36,447 nucleotides of DNA from Sunxiuqinia sp. (GTDB lineage Bacteria > Bacteroidota > Bacteroidia > Bacteroidales > Prolixibacteraceae). A program made the position numbers and the translations under genes. Numbering within the stretch: the stretch's first letter is position 1; every line of letters begins with the position of its first letter. This document shows, in pieces, positions 31,325 through 36,447 of the stretch. The notes below the pieces were generated by a model, which was given only the letters and a program-made list of their open reading frames with translations, had not been told where the DNA came from and did no database searches. The DNA lies in contig QKCF01000262.1 of assembly GCA_003246935.1 (NCBI GenBank), forward strand, positions 1-36,447, read 5' to 3'.

Positions 31325-34300
31325 CTATTTTCCGTACTGACTAGGCGGAACATTGTAACGTTCTTTAAACTTTTTACTGAAGTATTTTAAGTCATTGAAT
31401 CCGCATGCATAAGCTGCCTCAGAAACATTATATCCTCCGGAAACCAAGTACTGCGCTGCAATCTGTAGTTTCGTATTTCTCAAAAATTCAACGGGGCTCA
31501 TACCTGTCAAACTTTTGATCTTATTGTAAAAAACAGTACGTCCTAAAGCGGTCTCTTTGACCAATGCATCAACATTGAATTCCGAATTTTGACAATTTTC
31601 CGTGATCAAATCCACTAACGATTTCAAAAACTCTTCGTCCTTATTTGTAATTTTCAGGTCGCCCGGGAACGGATTGCTCTTACTAAAGTAAGCCAACACA
31701 TTCTGCCGTTGTCGAATCAAGTTCTGAACAACGCTCAGCAAATACTCCGAGTTGAAAGGCTTGATCACATATGCCTCAGCACCGGACTCAATTCCCTCAA
31801 TTTGTGAATCGACGGCAGACTTGGCTGTCAACATCACCACCGGAATATGACTCAATTCAAAATCCTTCTTGATTTCACGAGTCATTTGAATTCCGTCCAT
31901 CACCGGCATCATCAAATCGGTCACTATTAAATCAGGATGTTTTTCGCGCGTTAACTGCAAGCCCTGCTCACCGTTTTCAGCGTGTAAAATTTCGAAATTA
32001 CCTCCTAATATTGAAGCTAGATACTGACGGATCTCAGTCTGATCCTCAACCAGCAATATCGAATACTTCTTTTTATCGGCGTTCATGTCTGTGCCATTCG
32101 CTAACTCCAAATCAGGAGTTAACTCCAGCTCGTCTGCATGCGAAATTGGTCTGATCTGATCGGCGGGTTTGTAGCTCAACTCGTCGCTCGTGAAATGCTT
32201 TTGCCCATGCTTTAAGGTTACGGTGAAGGTACTTCCCTGCCCTTCCTCACTTTGAACTTCAATGTCTCCCTTGTGCAATTTCATCAACTCGTAGGAATAT
32301 GCCAGGCCAATTCCACTGCCGCTGTGCTCAGGGTTATCATCCGACAAAGCCGTAAAGCGTTGGAAAAGCATCGGCATTTTGTTTTTTGCTATTCCCTTGC
32401 CTTCGTCCGCCACGAAAATCTGCACCCGATTATTTTTCCGATCTTCTTCAATGCGAACAGAGATCCGTTTGCCACTTGGTGTAAACTTGAAAGCATTCGA
32501 CAATAAATTGAATAAAACAGAGTCCATCTTTTCGGCATCAATCCAAACAGGAATTGCCTCATGCTTCTCCGGCAAGACAAAATCAATCTGTTTTTGCTCT
32601 GCCATTTGCTCGAAATTCTGACAGATGTCGCATACAAAAGACACTAAATCAACCTCTCCCAGTTTTAGTCGCATCTTCTGGTTCTGCACCTTCCGGAAAT
32701 CCAGCAACTGGTTAATCAATCGCAGCATTCGCTTTCCGTTGCTACTCATTATCTCAATCGGCTGTTTGACTGATGCTGGCAACTCGCTCATTCGTTTTAA
32801 GTCTTCGAGCGGACCAAGCACTAAGGTTAACGGGGTTCTGATTTCATGCGAGATATTCGTAAAGAACTTCAATTTGATCTCATTTACTTTTCGCTCTACA
32901 CGCAAATCGGTACTTAGACGATTGTATTTAATGAAGATCCGCCGCGACGTCTCACCAATAAATAACGCTAACAATACATAAGCGGCATAAGCCCAATTAG
33001 TACGCCACCAAGGAGGCAAAATTGTAATATGTAATTCACGTGGATTATCAGCCCAGGTACCATTCCAGTTTGCAGCTTTCACTTTGAATGTGTAATCGCC
33101 GGGCGCCAGGTTTGTATAAGCAGCCTTTCGCTCATTGCGAACATCGTACCATTGCTGATCAAAGCCATCCAAAGTGTAGGAATAGCGATTTTTTTGCGGA
33201 TCAAAGAAACTCAATGCCGCATATTCGATACTAAAGCTTGACTGATTGTATTTCAACACCAGGTGATCTGTAAAGTTGATATGTGTTTTTAGAGGGGAGT
33301 CTTCACTTCTGTAATCCACTTCCTCGTTGAACAATGAAAAAGAGGTAAATATCACCGGAGGTTGAAACGACTGGACCTTCACTTCACTTTCCCGAACAAT
33401 CAGCAATCCATCCAGTGTTCCGAACAACAGACGCCCGTCCTTCAACTTGTAACAGGTTCCCTCGGAAAAGTTACTGCACATCAAACCGTTATTCGTATCG
33501 TAGTTTTCAAAATCCTTGGTTTGAATATTATAGCGTGAAATACCATTCTCGGTACTTAACCACAGGTTTCCGTTTTTCCCTTCCAGCATTCCGAAGACAG
33601 CATCATTTATTAAGCCTTCCTGCTCACTTACATGACTGAAAATTACTTCGTCGTCGGAGTTCTGCATAATCCGGTTCAAACCTCCGCCAAACGTCCCGAG
33701 CCACATTCGGTGCGCCTCATCTTCGTACAGGTAAATCAAGTCGTTGTAGCTCATGCTTCGATCGTAATTCACATCGTAGAAGTAAGATTTGAAGCGCGGA
33801 TTCGGGTCGGTTATCGGGCTTATCAACTCATTTAGACCGAAGGTTGTTGCCACCCAAACAGTTCCCCCTAAATCAACCAAAACATAACGAACCTCGTTAC
33901 TCGAGAGGTTGCTGTTTGCTGTTGACACATTACGGAAACGCAAATGATCGGAAGTTGGATTGTCAATTACATCGATACCGGAACCATAAGTTCCTGCCAG
34001 GATTCGCCCCTCATGATCTTCAGTAATACAATACACATTGTCGTTTGCCAATGATTGAGGATTGCCTTCCTGGTGGCGATAGATTTGAAACGAAAGATCG
34101 GCATAATTCCGGTAGCTCTGCAACGGGCGATTACTTCGTGCTAAACCGCCACCCTTCGATCCCAGCCAAATATAGCCGAGCTTGTCCTGCAAAATCGTGT
34201 ACACATTAAAGCGTCCCATTCGCCCTTGAGCCGTAGGAATACCATCATATTTATGAATAAGCTTGAACTGCGGATCGTAAACGTACAAACGCCCCGACTT

Positions 34301-35710
34301 TGTAGCCAACCAAATATTTTGACGGTTATCCTGAGTGATCGCCCTGATAACATTATCGCTCAGGCTCTCCACTTTCTTCTCAACTTTCAGCTGACGAAAC
34401 ATCGGATTGGCAGGCATCAGTTTATTGATACCACCATTAAACTGACCGGCGCCAATCCACAGCAAGCCCGATTTATCTTCTGCAACACAGTATGCAATAT
34501 CCGAGCTTAGTGAATTAGGATCGTTGGGATCGTTACGATAAAAGCGAAATTCCTCCTTGTTTTCATCAAAAAGACCTAAACCGCCACCATGAGTAGCAAC
34601 CCACAGATTTCCTTCGCGATCTTCAAAAAGAAACTGCCTTTGTAAATCCACCAATGATTGAATTTCCTTCGGCACTAACTGGTAAAAAACAGCCTTTGCC
34701 AAATCATATTTAATACGTGTGATTCCAAAATCATCTGTTGTTACCCACAATGCATTGTGCGAGTCTTCGTAAACATCAACTATAGTTTGTCCATCCATAA
34801 ACTGCTTCACCACTTGGCCATCGGCTTTACAAATAAACAAACCGCCGGATTTTGTGCCAATTAACAGCTTACCATCGCTCCTGAGTTTTACCAGATTCAC
34901 AACGTCGTTCAAGCCCGTTATTGAAAGCTTTTCCAACTTTTTCTGCTCCAAATCCATCCGCAACAAGCCATTCATTCGGGTACCGAAGTAAAGGTATTTG
35001 CCATCGGCAACGCCGCAAGTGAAACTTAGTTCTTTTGAAAAAACCTGTGTAGCTTCAGTATGGCTATCTGATTTAGTCTCCAAACTAAAATATTTCAATC
35101 CGACAGCTGTGCCAACCCAAATCCCCGAATCCTTATCGGCAATGATAAAATTAATGGCGGGGTTGGCTAAATCTCCTCCATCTTTCAAGCTTATCTCACC
35201 AACCTGATAAATATCGTTTCCCCTTTCCGGAGCCTGCAACCGATAAATACCTGCATTGTTTGTGCCCAACCAAATCTGATCGTTCAACTCCAAAAAGGAG
35301 GTCACTTGCGTATTGCGGGGATTCCCGGGCTCGGTTGTTGGCGGAAATGAATAAAACCGCTCCGTTCTTAAATCCAGGTAATGATAATGCCCGTCATGAG
35401 AAGCCAGCCAAATAAAACCCCGTTTATCCTCCCAAATTGAAACAATGCGGTTGTTTGTTAACGAATACGGATTGTTGTATTGTGTTTTGTACACTTTGAA
35501 TTCATAACCATCATAACGATTCAATCCGTCCATCGTGCCAAACCACATATAGCCGCGACTGTCGCAAAAAATACTTTGAACTGAATTCTGAGAAAGTCCG
35601 TCGTTGGTATTCAATACCTCAAAACGTTCCACCTCGACAGCCCAAAGGGTGCAATGAATAAACAGGAAAAGAAGGCCAAAGAAAAGCTTTTGAAAATGCT
35701 TCACACTCAT
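31325..35710 (-). CDS. Hybrid two-component system regulator (HTCS)
   Basis: The protein is 1461 aa from the ATG at 35710 (MSVKHFQKLFFGLLFLFIH), which begins a signal-anchor; an upstream non-ATG extension of 25 codons was rejected. Parts in order: a periplasmic two-propeller sensor of Reg_prop repeats (about 25-800, e.g. NDGLSQNSVQSIFCDSRGYM and several W(L/F)GT units), a Y_Y_Y domain (about 810-885), a membrane helix (about 895-920), HisKA with phospho-acceptor His955 in NISHEIRTPLT, HATPase with NLLSNAFKFTPSG and GSGIGLAYSYELMKLHKG, a receiver with Asp1265 in VTDLMMPVMDG, and an AraC-type HTH to the C-terminus (AAYACGFNDLKYFSKKFKERYNVPPSQ). Such proteins bind an oligosaccharide in the periplasm and activate a polysaccharide-utilisation locus. 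The divergent GH28 gene points to a pectic glycan. Confidence 0.95.
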   Translation of the reverse strand: MSVKHFQKLFFGLLFLFIHCTLWAVEVERFEVLNTNDGLSQNSVQSIFCDSRGYMWFGTMDGLNRYDGYEFKVYKTQYNNPYSLTNNRIVSIWEDKRGFIWLASHDGHYHYLDLRTERFYSFPPTTEPGNPRNTQVTSFLELNDQIWLGTNNAGIYRLQAPERGNDIYQVGEISLKDGGDLANPAINFIIADKDSGIWVGTAVGLKYFSLETKSDSHTEATQVFSKELSFTCGVADGKYLYFGTRMNGLLRMDLEQKKLEKLSITGLNDVVNLVKLRSDGKLLIGTKSGGLFICKADGQVVKQFMDGQTIVDVYEDSHNALWVTTDDFGITRIKYDLAKAVFYQLVPKEIQSLVDLQRQFLFEDREGNLWVATHGGGLGLFDENKEEFRFYRNDPNDPNSLSSDIAYCVAEDKSGLLWIGAGQFNGGINKLMPANPMFRQLKVEKKVESLSDNVIRAITQDNRQNIWLATKSGRLYVYDPQFKLIHKYDGIPTAQGRMGRFNVYTILQDKLGYIWLGSKGGGLARSNRPLQSYRNYADLSFQIYRHQEGNPQSLANDNVYCITEDHEGRILAGTYGSGIDVIDNPTSDHLRFRNVSTANSNLSSNEVRYVLVDLGGTVWVATTFGLNELISPITDPNPRFKSYFYDVNYDRSMSYNDLIYLYEDEAHRMWLGTFGGGLNRIMQNSDDEVIFSHVSEQEGLINDAVFGMLEGKNGNLWLSTENGISRYNIQTKDFENYDTNNGLMCSNFSEGTCYKLKDGRLLFGTLDGLLIVRESEVKVQSFQPPVIFTSFSLFNEEVDYRSEDSPLKTHINFTDHLVLKYNQSSFSIEYAALSFFDPQKNRYSYTLDGFDQQWYDVRNERKAAYTNLAPGDYTFKVKAANWNGTWADNPRELHITILPPWWRTNWAYAAYVLLALFIGETSRRIFIKYNRLSTDLRVERKVNEIKLKFFTNISHEIRTPLTLVLGPLEDLKRMSELPASVKQPIEIMSSNGKRMLRLINQLLDFRKVQNQKMRLKLGEVDLVSFVCDICQNFEQMAEQKQIDFVLPEKHEAIPVWIDAEKMDSVLFNLLSNAFKFTPSGKRISVRIEEDRKNNRVQIFVADEGKGIAKNKMPMLFQRFTALSDDNPEHSGSGIGLAYSYELMKLHKGDIEVQSEEGQGSTFTVTLKHGQKHFTSDELSYKPADQIRPISHADELELTPDLELANGTDMNADKKKYSILLVEDQTEIRQYLASILGGNFEILHAENGEQGLQLTREKHPDLIVTDLMMPVMDGIQMTREIKKDFELSHIPVVMLTAKSAVDSQIEGIESGAEAYVIKPFNSEYLLSVVQNLIRQRQNVLAYFSKSNPFPGDLKITNKDEEFLKSLVDLITENCQNSEFNVDALVKETALGRTVFYNKIKSLTGMSPVEFLRNTKLQIAAQYLVSGGYNVSEAAYACGFNDLKYFSKKFKERYNVPPSQYGK

Positions 35711-35975
35711 TCGTTTTAGATTTCCCAAATTTGGCAAAAAACAAGTCGTCTGCAAAAATTTGCTATGGCAAAATACAATATTCAAACCTTGTAAAGTCCT
35801 TTTCAGTAAGCGCTATCACAATGTTTTTGAATAGTGCGATAAACAATTCACCCCCCTATAACAGTCAATTTATCGCCAATAAAAGAGAGCGGGATCAATT
35901 AAGTTTGCAATCGATTGAATTCATAAAAGCAATTCAGTGACGAAAACAATTCATGTAGAACATCTTTTTACACCT
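35711..35975. promoter_or_regulatory. Divergent control region between HTCS and GH28 gene
   Basis: A TAAGTTTG box (35900-35907) fits the Bacteroidota -7 element and would start the GH28 transcript near 35914. The word CAATTCA recurs in direct orientation at 35844, 35930 and 35947, each preceded by an A-rich stretch, and could be an HTCS site. No gene was credited here. Confidence 0.45.
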
Positions 35976-36447
35976 ATGAAATCCATTAAATTAATCATCG
36001 CAGTTGCATTCATTGCCATCTTCAGTTGGTCGGCAAAGGCCATTCAGGACGAATCGAAGTGGGCCGAGATTTACGAAATCGTAAATAATATCCAAGAACC
36101 GGTTTTTCCCGACAAAACCTTCAGCATTGTTGATTTTGGAGCTAAAGCCGATGGAACCACTTTAAACACCAAGGCTATCAATAATGCGATCATAGCATGT
36201 ACCGAAGCTGGAGGTGGTACGGTATTGGTGCCGAAAGGAACATTCCTGACTGGCGCAGTTCACTTGCAGAACAACGTGAACCTGCACATTGCAGAAGGTG
36301 CATCATTGAAGTTCTCAACAAACCCCAAAGATTATTTGCCATTGGTACAAACCCGCTGGGAAGGTAACGACGTATTCAACTACTCTCCGCTGATCTATGC
36401 CAACGGTCAAAATAACATTGCCATCACTGGAAAAGGAACCGTTGACG
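35976..36447 (+). CDS. GH28 polygalacturonase-like glycoside hydrolase (3' truncated by window end)
   Basis: The first 157 residues are present. Signal peptide KSIKLIIAVAFIAIFSWSAKA is followed by IQDESKW. The right-handed beta-helix N-terminus typical of GH28/pectate-lyase-3 proteins is clear: FSIVDFGAKADGTTLNTKAINNAI, GGGTVLVPKGTFLTGAVHL, NLHIAEGASLKFS and NNIAITGKGTVD. Catalytic Asp residues of GH28 lie further downstream, outside the window. Such enzymes cut galacturonic acid linkages in homogalacturonan or rhamnogalacturonan. It is divergent from the HTCS gene and probably the first enzyme of a pectin locus regulated by it. Family assignment is firm; the exact linkage is not. Confidence 0.9.
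   Translation, partial: MKSIKLIIAVAFIAIFSWSAKAIQDESKWAEIYEIVNNIQEPVFPDKTFSIVDFGAKADGTTLNTKAINNAIIACTEAGGGTVLVPKGTFLTGAVHLQNNVNLHIAEGASLKFSTNPKDYLPLVQTRWEGNDVFNYSPLIYANGQNNIAITGKGTVD

Noticed and set aside
35731-35940. Plus-strand open frame of 69 codons between HTCS and GH28
   Set aside because: It overlaps the HTCS start region, has no domain or convincing start context, and covers the promoter elements of the GH28 gene.

Overview
The window reads as chromosomal DNA of a member of the Bacteroidota, probably the Marinilabiliales/Prolixibacteraceae branch (an inference from gene families; no marker gene was compared). Supporting signs are several TAnnTTTG -7 promoter boxes, an ECF sigma / FecR / STN-TonB receptor cassette, a one-piece hybrid two-component regulator (HTCS) beside a pectin-type GH28 gene, and GxxExxY and four-helix-bundle (23S intervening-sequence type) hitchhiker genes. 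No rRNA, tRNA or CRISPR array was seen.

Layout. 1-4300 (+): the 3' part of an XdhC-MocA fusion, then the 2Fe-2S and Tat-exported molybdopterin subunits of a xanthine dehydrogenase/isoquinoline oxidoreductase-type enzyme, closed by a terminator. 4448-4704: an unusual array with strict 21-bp phasing, abutting an unrecognised 162-aa gene (-). 5290-13132 (-): a TetR-controlled tripartite exporter (TetR, TolC, HlyD lipoprotein, two ABC ATPases, two ABC-2 permeases, like E. coli cecR-ybhGFSR). It is interrupted by a four-helix-bundle gene and a GxxExxY gene and peppered with short ACTGAGACTG-type repeats. 13180-14103 (-): an EamA exporter. 14318-20368 (+): ECF sigma, FecR, TonB receptor, a second FecR and a DUF4382 lipoprotein, ending at a strong terminator. 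20470-21102 (-): an outer-membrane barrel. 21423-24931 (+): housekeeping genes mnmA, yicC, gmk and nadD. 24970-25575 (-): a lipoprotein Cu/Zn SOD.

25790-29944 (+) is a molybdenum-cofactor operon (mobB, moeA, a frameshifted moaA, moaC and a MOSC-MogA fusion). It is preceded by a roughly 200-nt leader that folds into a junction structure with mutually exclusive antiterminator and terminator hairpins, a riboswitch-like attenuator and the most interesting element here. Together with the Mo-hydroxylase at the left edge, it ties the two ends of the window to molybdenum metabolism. 30002-31194 (-) is an S8 protease frameshifted just past its catalytic serine. 31325-35710 (-) is the HTCS, and 35976 to the end (+) is the start of a GH28 polygalacturonase-like gene, probably its target.

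Starts were moved downstream of the longest possible reading frame for seven to eight genes where the family N-terminus or a promoter box demanded it. All RNA folding was done by hand.
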